From Pseudoclavibacter endophyticus (GTDB taxonomy: Bacteria; Actinomycetota; Actinomycetes; Actinomycetales; Microbacteriaceae), in NCBI RefSeq assembly GCF_008831085.1, contig NZ_WBJY01000001.1:1054001-1118000 (forward strand): DNA of 64,000 nucleotides, given 5' to 3'. Positions 8,105 through 16,174 of the stretch are shown piece after piece (the first letter of the stretch is position 1; every line of letters begins with the position of its first letter). Both the position numbers and the translations under genes were made by a program. The notes beneath the pieces are model-generated. The model was given only the letters and a program-made list of their open reading frames with translations. It ran no database searches and was not told where the DNA came from.

Positions 8105-8300
8105 GCGGGAGAGACCGCGCCGCACTGCGGCGCGGCGCCGAAGGAGCAAGACTCTCCCCGAGAATCTCTCAGGCACAAGACCGCGATGGGCGAGGCCGAC
8201 TCTGGAAAGCGGGACGACCCGCACCCACGGTGCAAGTCGTGCCGGCGCGTGAGGCGCCGCGCGACGAAGCTCTCAGGTCAACGGACAGAGCGGGGAGACC
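8105..8300 (+). promoter_or_regulatory. Tandem glycine riboswitch
   Basis: Two consecutive aptamers are recognisable by their conserved elements. The first has GGGAGAGACC (8107-8116), GCGCCGAAGGAGCAA (about 8135-8149), TCTCTCAGGCA (about 8165-8175) and the linker GACTCTGGAAAG (8198-8209). The second has CTCTCAGGT (8270-8278) and GGACAGAG (8283-8290). In aptamer 2, CTCTG (8200-8204) can pair with CAGAG (8286-8290). The competing pairing CGGACAG (8282-8288) with CTGTCCG (8330-8336) lies next to the glyA ribosome binding site GAGGAG (8335-8340). Glycine binding should therefore expose the site and switch on glyA-sdaA, diverting excess glycine to serine and pyruvate. Confidence 0.92.
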
Positions 8301-8348
8301 ACCACGACCGAGTGGCCGCGCTGCGGCCCTGTCCGAGGAGTCTCTCGC

Positions 8349-9770
8349 ATGTCCATCGACCAAACCACGTCTGTCGACCCTGCCACCGATCGCCCTACCG
8401 CCGACCACGGCGCCGCCGATCGTCCCGCGGCGACCCCGATCCGCACGGCCCCCGCCGTGCTCAACGACCCCCTCGAGCGAATCGACCCAGAGATCGCGTC
8501 GGCACTGCGCGCCGAACTGGACCGGCAGGAGGGCACGCTCGAGATGATCGCCTCGGAGAACTTCGCGCCCGTGGCCGTCATGGCGGCCCAGGGCTCGGTC
8601 GCGACGAACAAGTACGCGGAAGGATATCCGGCGCGCCGCTACTACGGCGGGTGCGAGAACATCGACACGATCGAGCAGCTGGCCATCGACCGGCTGCGCG
8701 AACTGTTCGGTGCGGCCTACGCGAACGTGCAGCCGCACTCCGGTGCGCAGGCCAACATGGCCGCGTACTTCGCGCTCCTCGAGCACGGCGACACCGTGCT
8801 CGGCCTCGACCTGGCCCACGGCGGCCACCTGACGCACGGGATGCGCAAGAACTTCAGCGGCCGGGACTTCAACGTCGTGCCCTATCACGTTGACGACGAC
8901 GGGCTCGTCGACCTCGACGAGGTCGGCCGGCTCGCAGACGAGCACCGCCCCCGCATGATCATCGCGGGCTGGTCCGCCTATCCCCGGCAGCTCGACTTCG
9001 AGGCCTTTCGCGAGATCGCGGATCGGGTCGGCGCCTACCTGATGGTCGACATGGCTCATTTCGCCGGGCTCGTCGCGGCCGGCCTCCACCCGAGCCCCGT
9101 GCCGCACGCGCACGTCGTCACGTCGACGACGCACAAGACCCTCGGCGGGCCGCGGGGCGGCATCATCCTGACGAACGACGCAGCGATCGCGAAGCGCATT
9201 GACTCGGCGGTCTTCCCAGGACTGCAGGGCGGTCCGCTCGAGCATGTCATCGCCGCCAAGGCGGTCGCCTTCAGGCTCGCAGCGTTGCCCGAGTTCGCGG
9301 AACGTCAGCTCCGCACGCTCTCGGGCGCGCGCATCGTCGCCGAGCGCCTCGGCCGCGCGGACGTCGCCGACGCCGGCGTGCGCGTGCTCAGCGGAGGGAC
9401 CGACGTGCACCTGCTTCTCGTCTCGCTCATCGATGCCGAGCTCGACGGGAGGCGAGCGGAGGACCTGCTGCACCGCATCGGTATCACGGTCAACCGCAAC
9501 TCGGTGCCGAACGACCCCCGCCCGCCGCTCGTGACCTCGGGGCTGCGCATCGGAACGCCCGCCCTTGCGACGCGCGGCTTCGACGATGACGCCTTCGCGG
9601 AGGTCGCAGAGCTCATCGCGAGCGTGCTGCGCCGCACCGAACACGACGACGCCGAGCTCGACGCGCTGCGCGCCCGCGTCATCGCCCTCGCGGCACGCTT
9701 CCCTCTCTACGCCGAGTCCGGCGTCGTGTCAGGTTCGACGAGCGGTGGCGGGGTGACATCGTGGTCGTAA
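8349..9770 (+). CDS. glyA: Serine hydroxymethyltransferase
   Basis: The 473-residue protein is a PLP enzyme that interconverts glycine plus 5,10-methylenetetrahydrofolate and serine. The family core starts near residue 40 ([18 protein letters not shown]), after an unusual Asp/Ala/Thr-rich extension of about 38 residues. Conserved parts include [27 protein letters not shown] and the PLP-lysine motif [14 protein letters not shown] (Lys about 263). ATG 8349 follows GAGGAG by 8 nt. It is the first gene behind the glycine riboswitch and overlaps sdaA by 10 nt. In this context it uses glycine and one-carbon units from dimethylglycine and sarcosine demethylation to make serine. Confidence 0.95.
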   Translation: MSIDQTTSVDPATDRPTADHGAADRPAATPIRTAPAVLNDPLERIDPEIASALRAELDRQEGTLEMIASENFAPVAVMAAQGSVATNKYAEGYPARRYYGGCENIDTIEQLAIDRLRELFGAAYANVQPHSGAQANMAAYFALLEHGDTVLGLDLAHGGHLTHGMRKNFSGRDFNVVPYHVDDDGLVDLDEVGRLADEHRPRMIIAGWSAYPRQLDFEAFREIADRVGAYLMVDMAHFAGLVAAGLHPSPVPHAHVVTSTTHKTLGGPRGGIILTNDAAIAKRIDSAVFPGLQGGPLEHVIAAKAVAFRLAALPEFAERQLRTLSGARIVAERLGRADVADAGVRVLSGGTDVHLLLVSLIDAELDGRRAEDLLHRIGITVNRNSVPNDPRPPLVTSGLRIGTPALATRGFDDDAFAEVAELIASVLRRTEHDDAELDALRARVIALAARFPLYAESGVVSGSTSGGGVTSWS

Positions 9771-11155
9771 GCGTCTTCGAACTCTTCTCGATCGGTCTCG
9801 GCCCGTCGAGCTCGCACACGGTCGGTCCGATGCGGGCCGCCCTCTCGTTCGTGGAGCAGCTCCGCGATTCGGGCACGCTCGGACAGGTCGACCGCGTTCG
9901 TGCCGAACTGCTCGGCTCGATCGGTTCGACCGGGCGCGGCCACGGCACCGACGGCGCCGTCATCCTCGGACTGCTCGGGGAGCGCCCGGAGCTCGCCGAC
10001 CCCGAGCAGGCACCACGCCTCATCGAAGCCGCACGCACGCGGGGCCGGCTGCGGCTCCTCGGTCAACGCGACATCGAGTTCGACGCCGAGAGCGACCTCA
10101 TCTTGGACGGCCGGCGCACGAAGCCGTTCCATCCGAACGCCATGACCCTGACGGCGTGGAATCCCACGGGCGACGTGCTCGGTGAGGAGACGTACTACTC
10201 CGTCGGCGGCGGCTTCATCGTCAACGAGCGCGATGCCGAGTCCGAGGCGGCTCCCGATGAGGATGGGGGCGCCATCCCGCATCCGTTCCGCACGTCCGGT
10301 GACCTGCTTGCCCAGTGCGAGGCGACGGGCCTGTCGATCGCACAGCTGCAGTTCGAGAACGAGCTCGCCCAGCGGCCGGCCGAGGTCATCCGCGAGGAAC
10401 TGCTGCACATCTGGGAGGTCATGCGCGAGTGCATCGATCGCGGGCTGCGTGTCGACGGCGTCTTGCCGGGAGGCCTCGGCGTGCCCCGGCGCGCGCCGGG
10501 CATCGCGCGTCAGCTCGAAAACGAGGGCGAGCTCGGCGATCCGTTCCACGGCGCCGACTGGTTGACGGCGTATGCGATGGCCGTGAACGAGGAGAACGCG
10601 GCGGGGAGCCGCGTCGTGACGGCGCCCACGAATGGGGCGGCCGGCATCATCCCCTCGGTGCTCAACTACGCCGTCCGTTTCGCCCCGAACGCCGACGACG
10701 ATGCGATCGTCGACTTCCTGCTCACAGCGGGGGCGATCGGCTCGATCTTCAAGGAGACGGCCTCGATCTCGGGTGCCGAGGTCGGCTGCCAGGGTGAAGT
10801 CGGCTCGGCCTGCTCGATGGCTGCCGGCGCCTACGCCGCCTTCCTCGGCGGCACGCCGCGTCAGGTTGAGTGCGCTGCGGAAATCGGGCTCGAGCACCAT
10901 CTCGGACTCACGTGCGATCCGATCGGCGGGCTCGTCCAGATCCCGTGCATCGAGCGCAACGGCATCGCTTCCGTCAAGGCCGTCGCGGCCGCCAGGACGG
11001 CGATGCGCGGCGACGGCACGCACGTCGTCTCACTCGATGACGCGATCACGACGATGCGCGTCACCGGCCGCGACATGCAGTCCAAGTACAAGGAGACCTC
11101 GACCGGCGGGCTGGCCGTGCATGTGCGCCTCCCGGTCAACGTCGTCGACTGCTGA
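9761..11155 (+). CDS. sdaA: L-serine ammonia-lyase (iron-sulfur type)
   Basis: The 464-residue single-chain enzyme converts L-serine to pyruvate and ammonia with a [4Fe-4S] cluster. The beta domain begins at the N terminus ([15 protein letters not shown], about 9-23). The alpha domain is marked by [15 protein letters not shown] (about 287) and the cluster-binding segments [13 protein letters not shown] (about 345) and [16 protein letters not shown] (about 386). It starts at GTG 9761 inside the end of glyA, so the two are translationally coupled and share riboswitch control. It completes the route glycine to serine to pyruvate for carbon from betaine breakdown. Confidence 0.95.
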   Translation: MVVSVFELFSIGLGPSSSHTVGPMRAALSFVEQLRDSGTLGQVDRVRAELLGSIGSTGRGHGTDGAVILGLLGERPELADPEQAPRLIEAARTRGRLRLLGQRDIEFDAESDLILDGRRTKPFHPNAMTLTAWNPTGDVLGEETYYSVGGGFIVNERDAESEAAPDEDGGAIPHPFRTSGDLLAQCEATGLSIAQLQFENELAQRPAEVIREELLHIWEVMRECIDRGLRVDGVLPGGLGVPRRAPGIARQLENEGELGDPFHGADWLTAYAMAVNEENAAGSRVVTAPTNGAAGIIPSVLNYAVRFAPNADDDAIVDFLLTAGAIGSIFKETASISGAEVGCQGEVGSACSMAAGAYAAFLGGTPRQVECAAEIGLEHHLGLTCDPIGGLVQIPCIERNGIASVKAVAAARTAMRGDGTHVVSLDDAITTMRVTGRDMQSKYKETSTGGLAVHVRLPVNVVDC

Positions 11156-11235
11156 GTCGCCGCCTCGCCGTGCCAGGGGAGGAGCCGGGCTCGCGTGCGT
11201 GTGTCGCGCGTGCCCGGTGGACCCCGAGATCGTCG

Positions 11236-11374
11236 GCGGCGGAGCCCTCCGCCGCTGATCCGGACGCCACGGCGTCCGAACGTCATGGCCGGGTGCCGCC
11301 CGACGACTCATGCCGTCGTCGGGCGATGGCGCCCGGCCGAACCATCGCCGGTCGGGGCGATGCGGCCCCGACCG
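11236..11374 (+). promoter_or_regulatory. Hairpin-rich leader upstream of the MFS gene
   Basis: Four perfect hairpins follow each other: 11236-11244/11247-11255 (9 bp), 11261-11268/11271-11278 (8 bp), 11297-11307/11315-11325 (11 bp) and 11349-11358/11365-11374 (10 bp). A fifth 8-bp pairing, 11322-11329 with 11342-11349, overlaps hairpins three and four and so excludes them. The first two may terminate glyA-sdaA transcription. The last ones, just before the leader peptide, look like an attenuation or riboregulator element. I do not recognise a known class. Confidence 0.45.
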
Positions 11375-11397
11375 CTACCCAGAACAAGGAGACAGCA

Positions 11398-11436
11398 ATG
11401 AAGCACGTTCCGCACCGCTCCGGACTGATCCGATGA
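11398..11436 (+). CDS. 12-residue leader peptide overlapping the MFS start
   Basis: ATG 11398 has AAGGAG 6 nt upstream, the best ribosome binding site in the region. The frame reads MKHVPHRSGLIR and stops at 11434-11436, where the TGA overlaps ATG 11433 of the transporter as ATGA. The transporter has no ribosome binding site of its own, so its translation probably depends on this leader peptide. The peptide shows no repeated codon that would suggest classic attenuation. Its existence as a product is inferred from the ribosome binding site and overlap only. Confidence 0.45.
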   Translation: MKHVPHRSGLIR

Positions 11437-12767
11437 GCGTCGCGCCGGAGTCGACCCGGGAAGGGTCCGGCGTGGAGATTCCCGTGGGGCGTCGGTCGAC
11501 CGATGACGCGCCGATCAACGCCCTCGTCGCGCTCGTCTCGATCAGCGCGTTCGGAGGGATCATCGTCGACGGGTACATCCTCGGCGTCATCGGCGGAGCC
11601 ATCGGCCCCGCCACCGCGGAGCTCGGCCTAAGCCCGCTCGGGCAGGGGCTCATCGCCTCGAGCGCGCTCATCGGCATCTTCATCAGCGGCCTTCTCTTCG
11701 GCCGCATCGCCGACCGGTTCGGGCGGAAACGGGTGTTCTTCTGGAACCTGGTCGGTTTCACCGTCGTCTCGCTGCTGCAGCTGTTCGTGGCCGGCACCTG
11801 GGATCTCGTCGCGCTTCGCCTGCTGCTCGGCCTGCTCATCGGGGTCGAATACGCGGTCGGCACCTCGTTGCTCGCGGAGTTCGCGCCGCGCAAGCACCGC
11901 ACCACGCTGCTCGGCGCGATCGCGCTGTTCTGGTTCGTCGGATTCGTCGGCGCGTTCTTCGTCGCGCACTTCTGGCCGGAGGAGCACTGGCGTTGGCTCC
12001 TCGCGTCGAGCGCGGTGCCCGCCGTCATCACGCTGCTCATCCGGTTCGGCGTGCCGGAGTCGCCACGTTGGCTCGCAAGCCAGGGGCGCCGCGAGGAGGC
12101 GCAGGCGATCGTGGAGCGGCGCTACGGCCCCGAGTACGTCGTGCCGCCGGCCGTGACCGCGGTGGCGAACTCGACGCTGCTGCAATTCTTCCGAGAGAAC
12201 GACTGGCGGCGCATCCTTTACTCAGGCCTGTTCTGGTTCTGCCAGGTCGGACCACTTTTCGCGATCTTCACCTTCCTCGTGCCGGTCCTCGCCGGGCTCG
12301 GCCTCGAGGGAGGTTTTGCGACCGATCTGCTGATGAATGGGCTGCAGCTCGCTGGTGCCGTGTTCGGCCTGTGGCTGCTCTGGCTGCTCTCGCGGCGCAC
12401 ATTCGTCATCTCGACCTTCGCGGCCATGTTCGTGCTGCTGGTCGTTCTCGGCCTGTGGACTGACATGCCGCCGTGGCTCGCCGTCGTCATCTTCGGCGTC
12501 TTCGCCTTCGTCATCACCGGCTCGAACAACATCCAGTACGTCTACCCGCCCGAGATGTTCGACACACGGTTCCGCAGCACGGGCGTCGGCTTCGCCGCGG
12601 CATTCAGTCGAGTGGGCGCCGCCGGCGCGACCTATCTGCTGCCGCTGTCGCTCGAGGCGTGGGGGTCGGCGGCGACGCTGCTCATCGCCGCCGTCTTTCC
12701 GCTCATCGGCCTCGTCGCCTCGGTGAAGTGGGCGCCGGAGACGAAGTACCGCGTGCTCGACGCCTGA
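11433..12767 (+). CDS. MFS transporter, metabolite:proton symporter type
   Basis: The 444-residue protein has twelve predicted membrane segments and the MFS loop-2/3 signature GRIADRFGRKR near residue 92. A second family motif, PESPRWLASQGRREEAQ (about 205), is typical of the sugar-porter and metabolite-symporter groups. It probably imports a carbon compound; the substrate is not determinable. It follows glyA-sdaA by 277 nt across the hairpin-rich leader and ends at a strong terminator. Its position between serine/glycine genes and an IclR regulator suggests a substrate linked to this pathway, which is inference. ATG 11433 is preferred because the segment before it encodes the separate leader peptide. 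Confidence 0.85.
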   Translation: MSVAPESTREGSGVEIPVGRRSTDDAPINALVALVSISAFGGIIVDGYILGVIGGAIGPATAELGLSPLGQGLIASSALIGIFISGLLFGRIADRFGRKRVFFWNLVGFTVVSLLQLFVAGTWDLVALRLLLGLLIGVEYAVGTSLLAEFAPRKHRTTLLGAIALFWFVGFVGAFFVAHFWPEEHWRWLLASSAVPAVITLLIRFGVPESPRWLASQGRREEAQAIVERRYGPEYVVPPAVTAVANSTLLQFFRENDWRRILYSGLFWFCQVGPLFAIFTFLVPVLAGLGLEGGFATDLLMNGLQLAGAVFGLWLLWLLSRRTFVISTFAAMFVLLVVLGLWTDMPPWLAVVIFGVFAFVITGSNNIQYVYPPEMFDTRFRSTGVGFAAAFSRVGAAGATYLLPLSLEAWGSAATLLIAAVFPLIGLVASVKWAPETKYRVLDA

Positions 12768-12772
12768 GCGTC

Positions 12773-12811
12773 GCGTCGGTGCCCGCGGACGAGCGCCGCG
12801 GGCACCGACGC
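12773..12811 (+). terminator. Hairpin terminator after the MFS gene
   Basis: A 16-bp perfect stem (12773-12788 with 12796-12811) with a 7-nt loop begins 6 nt after the MFS stop codon. No T-run follows. Confidence 0.75.
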
Positions 12812-12862
12812 TCGACGCGGCTTCGCGGTGCGGGGCGACGCCGACGGCTAAGGTGGCGGGAT

Positions 12863-13693
12863 ATGAACAGGGATCGTGCGCCCGGAACGGCAAGGATGGG
12901 GTCGGCGCGCTCGGGTGATTCCGGCTCGGCGTCTCCGATCCAGGCGGTCGACCGCGCCCTGCAGATCCTCGAGCTCCTCGCCGACAACGGGCCGATGGGC
13001 GTGACGGCGCTGGCGACGCAGCTCGGTGTGCATCGTTCGACGGCATTCCGCCTGCTCGGCACGCTCGAGTCGCGCCGTTTCGTCACGCAAGAAACCCACC
13101 GCGGCACCTATGCCCTGAGCACGGGAGCCCTTCGCATCGCGGGGGCGGTCGCGATTCGCACGGACTTCGCGCGCGAGTCACAGCTCATCTGCGACGACGT
13201 GACGGCGCGGCTGAGCGAGACGTCGAACGTCGCGATCCTCGAGGACGGAGCGGCCGTGAACATCGCGCAGGCGACCGGCGCGAGCAGCGTCGCCGTGCGC
13301 GACCAGTACGTGGGGCAGCGGACGCCGCTGCATGCGACCTCGTCGGGCAAGTGCTTGCTCGCGCACGCCGATGACGCGGTGTTCGAGGAGGCGGCGCGCA
13401 GCATGCGCCGTCATACCGACGCGACGATCCTCGACATCGATCGTCTGGCCGACGAGATGGCGATCGTGCGCGCGCAGGGCTGGGGGAGTGCGCTCGCCGA
13501 ATGGCAAGAGCATACGAACGCGGTCGCGGTGCCCGTCTTCGCGACCGACCGCAGCGTGATCGCGGCGCTCAGCCTCACCGCCCCCGCCTTCCGCATGCCG
13601 GAGGAGGAGTTGCCCGATATCGCCGCCGCGCTGCGGCCCTTCGCTGACGAGCTGTCGCGACGACTCGGGTTTCTCGTGCCACCCCGGTCGTGA
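12863..13693 (+). CDS. IclR-family transcriptional regulator
   Basis: The 276-residue protein has an N-terminal tail, a winged helix (about 20-80, LGVHRSTAFRLLGTLESR as recognition region) and an effector domain with HATSSGKCLLAH near residue 160. ATG 12863 follows AGGTGG. The product reads toward the convergent GntR gene (ends 13719), with only 25 bp between. Its likely targets are the adjacent MFS or sox genes. There is no clear operator to assign it, so the target is uncertain. Confidence 0.88.
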   Translation: MNRDRAPGTARMGSARSGDSGSASPIQAVDRALQILELLADNGPMGVTALATQLGVHRSTAFRLLGTLESRRFVTQETHRGTYALSTGALRIAGAVAIRTDFARESQLICDDVTARLSETSNVAILEDGAAVNIAQATGASSVAVRDQYVGQRTPLHATSSGKCLLAHADDAVFEEAARSMRRHTDATILDIDRLADEMAIVRAQGWGSALAEWQEHTNAVAVPVFATDRSVIAALSLTAPAFRMPEEELPDIAAALRPFADELSRRLGFLVPPRS

Positions 13694-13718
13694 CCCCCTA
13701 TGGGGCCGATGGGGCGGG

Positions 13719-14381
13719 TCACACTGCCCGTCGCACCGACGCCTCGAAGTTTGCGACGTGCTCGAGCGCGAGCGTGGCGGCACGGTCGGCGTCGCCCTCG
13801 GCGATCGCGTGGAGCAGGGCGACGTGCTCGGCGACGTGCTCGCCGACGTCGGGCATGCGATCGAGCACGGTCCACCAGAGGCGCGTGGCGAGATTGTCGA
13901 GCCGCTCGAGCGTCTCGTGCAGGTGCGTGTTGTCGAGCACGCCGTAGATTCGCCGATGCGCAATGAGATCGTGCTCGATGAGCGTGCGCCTGGTGGGCGT
14001 CTCGCGGATCATCGCCTCGATTTCGGAGGCCGTCGCGCGAAGCGATTCCCGCTGCTCCGGCGTCGCCAGCTCGGCGGCCCGGCGAGCGGCGACGGGTTCG
14101 AGGACGGAGCGCAGCTCGGAGATGGCGGCCAGATCGCGGATATCGATGCTCGCGGCGAAGGTGCCCTGGCGGAGATAGCTCACGACGAGGTGGTCGACCT
14201 CGAGCCGCTTGAGCGCCTCCCGCACCGGCGTGCGCCCCATGTCGAGCTCTTTGGCGAGCTGCGCCTCGTTGATGGGTGCGCCCGGCTCGATGTCGAGGAG
14301 CACGAGCCGGTCTCGCAGCGTCCGGTACGCGCGCTCGGCGAGCGACACGTGCACCGCGCTCGACCGCGTCGCCTGATGCAT
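13719..14381 (-). CDS. GntR-family (FCD) transcriptional regulator, probable sox regulator
   Basis: The 220-residue protein has a GntR winged helix (about 10-75, LAKELDMGRTPVREALKRLE) and an all-helical FCD ligand domain. That domain has conserved Asp and His residues (HDLIAHRRIYG near 135, EHVALLHAI near 185) that usually bind a metal and a carboxylic acid ligand. ATG 14381 follows AAGGAG by 5 nt; an upstream frame extension lacks support. It is divergent from soxB, whose promoter and palindrome lie in the shared 163-bp spacer. A role as sarcosine- or glycine-responsive repressor of soxB-D-A/G is likely but inferred. Confidence 0.88.
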   Translation of the reverse strand: MHQATRSSAVHVSLAERAYRTLRDRLVLLDIEPGAPINEAQLAKELDMGRTPVREALKRLEVDHLVVSYLRQGTFAASIDIRDLAAISELRSVLEPVAARRAAELATPEQRESLRATASEIEAMIRETPTRRTLIEHDLIAHRRIYGVLDNTHLHETLERLDNLATRLWWTVLDRMPDVGEHVAEHVALLHAIAEGDADRAATLALEHVANFEASVRRAV

Positions 14382-14446
14382 GGGCTCTCCTTCTCTCGCG
14401 ACGGGATCGGGTTCCGGACACTGCCCGGAGGACGGACGAGCCGCCA

Positions 14447-14497
14447 TTGACGCGCGGACGTGACCCATCCTAAGATGTCGACCAGTAATATATCAGT
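14447..14497 (+). promoter_or_regulatory. soxB promoter with GntR-like site
   Basis: TTGACG (14447-14452) and TAAGAT (14471-14476) are spaced by 18 nt. Immediately downstream, an A+T-rich tract contains the GTCGAC core with partly symmetric flanks (about 14476-14486) and TAATATATCA (14486-14495). This is the only A+T-rich spot in the spacer and a plausible site for the divergent GntR regulator. Confidence 0.45.
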
Positions 14498-14544
14498 CGT
14501 CCGCACCCACGGCGTGCGGCATCGGCATTGGGGAGCACAGCGAC

Positions 14545-15762
14545 GTGACGCAGGACCTTCCGGAGCATCCCGAGCACCTCTGGCGAAATCCGGAGCCCCG
14601 CTCGTCGTATGACGTCGTCATCATCGGCGGCGGCGGACACGGGCTCGCGACCGCGTACTTCCTCGCGGCGCACTACGGCATCCGCAACGTCGCCGTGCTC
14701 GAGCGCGGCTGGCTCGCCGGTGGCAACATGGCGCGCAACACCGCGATCATCCGCTCGAACTACCTGTGGGATGAGAGCGCCGCGATCTACGAGCACTCGC
14801 TGAAGCTGTGGGAGCGGCTGCCGGTCGAGCTCGACTACGACCTGCTGTTCAGCCAGCGCGGCGTGTTGAATCTTGCCCACACGCCGGGCGACGTGCGCGA
14901 GGCGATGCGCCGGGTGAACGCCAACGCGCTCAACGGTGTTGACGCCGAGTGGCTCACGCCGAGCGAGGTGGCCGAGGTCTGCCCCATCGTCAACGTCAGC
15001 GACAACATCCGGTACCCCGTCATGGGCGCGACCTTCCAGCCGCGCGCCGGCATCGCAAAGCACGATCATGTCGCGTGGGCGTTCGCCCGCGGCGCCGACA
15101 GGCTCGGCGTCGACCTGATCCAGGGCTGCGAGGTCACGGGCGTGCGGACCGCCGGTGGACGGGTCACCGCGGTCGAGACGACGCGGGGCACGATCCACAC
15201 CGGCAAGCTCGGGCTCTGCGCGGCCGGCCGCAGCACGCAGGTCGCCGAGCTCGCGGGCATTCGGCTCCCGATCCAGTCACACCCCCTGCAGGCGCTCGCG
15301 AGCGAGCTGTTCGAGCCCGTGCACCCGACCGTCGTCATGTCGAATCACGTGCACGTCTACGTGTCGCAGGCCCACAAGGGCGAACTCGTCATGGGCGCCG
15401 GCGTCGACAGCTACGTCGGATTCGGCCAGCGGGGCGGGTTCCACGTCATCGAGCGGCAGCTCGCGGCGGCCGTCGAGCTGTTCCCGATCTTCGCCCGCGC
15501 GCACGTGCTGCGCACCTGGGGCGGCATCGTCGACGTCACCCTCGACGCATCCCCCATCATCTCGCGCACCCCGGTCGACGGGGTCTTCGTGAACTGCGGG
15601 TGGGGCACCGGCGGGTTCAAGGGCACGCCAGCGGCGGGCGACGTGTTCGCGCACACGATCGCGCACGACGAGCCGCATCCCCTCGCCGCACCCTTCTCGC
15701 TGGAACGCTTCGAGACGGGCGCCCTCATCGATGAGCACGGTGCCGCGGCGGTGGCGCACTGA
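14545..15762 (+). CDS. soxB: Sarcosine oxidase beta subunit
   Basis: The 405-residue protein matches the usual length of heterotetrameric sarcosine oxidase SoxB. It has an FAD dinucleotide-binding motif ([17 protein letters not shown], residues 24-40) and RAGIAKHDH, in which His173 coincides with the covalent FMN attachment site known for corynebacterial SoxB. The subunit oxidises sarcosine to glycine, and the methylene group is passed to tetrahydrofolate on SoxA. GTG 14545 follows GGGGAG by 9 nt. It is the first gene of the soxB-soxD-soxA/G operon. Confidence 0.96.
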   Translation: MTQDLPEHPEHLWRNPEPRSSYDVVIIGGGGHGLATAYFLAAHYGIRNVAVLERGWLAGGNMARNTAIIRSNYLWDESAAIYEHSLKLWERLPVELDYDLLFSQRGVLNLAHTPGDVREAMRRVNANALNGVDAEWLTPSEVAEVCPIVNVSDNIRYPVMGATFQPRAGIAKHDHVAWAFARGADRLGVDLIQGCEVTGVRTAGGRVTAVETTRGTIHTGKLGLCAAGRSTQVAELAGIRLPIQSHPLQALASELFEPVHPTVVMSNHVHVYVSQAHKGELVMGAGVDSYVGFGQRGGFHVIERQLAAAVELFPIFARAHVLRTWGGIVDVTLDASPIISRTPVDGVFVNCGWGTGGFKGTPAAGDVFAHTIAHDEPHPLAAPFSLERFETGALIDEHGAAAVAH

Positions 15763-15877
15763 TGCCCGGGGCGGCGGCCGGAGGAACGGCGTTCGCGGTG
15801 GCCGGATGCCGCGGACGCGCCACGCGCGGCGGCCCGGCCGTGCGGGCGGAGTCGGAACCACGAGGCGAGGAGACGGC

Positions 15878-16174
15878 ATGCTGCTGATCGAGTGCCCGCA
15901 CTGCGGGCCGCGCGACGAGACCGAGTACCACTACGGCGGGCAGGCGGGAGTGCCGTACCCCGACGATCCGTCGGCGCTCAGCGATCGCGAGTGGGCGGCC
16001 TACCTGTTCTACCGCGACAACCCGGCGGGCGCGTTCACCGAGCGCTGGATGCACGCGGGCGGGTGCCGCAAGTGGTTCGAGGCGGTGCGCGATACGCGCA
16101 CCTACGCGTTCGAGTCGACGCGCGCCGCGGGGCGGGCGGACGGCGAACTCGGCGACGGGGGAGGCGAGCGATGA
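15878..16174 (+). CDS. soxD: Sarcosine oxidase delta subunit
   Basis: The 98-residue SoxD starts MLLIECPHCG and contains RWMHAGGCRKWF. The zinc ligands expected from characterised SoxD, Cys6, Cys9, His59 and Cys63, are all present at those positions. ATG 15878 follows AGGAG by 5 nt. The stop overlaps the soxA start as ATGA, which indicates coupled translation. The 115-bp spacer after soxB is G+C rich and shows no gene. Confidence 0.95.
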   Translation: MLLIECPHCGPRDETEYHYGGQAGVPYPDDPSALSDREWAAYLFYRDNPAGAFTERWMHAGGCRKWFEAVRDTRTYAFESTRAAGRADGELGDGGGER

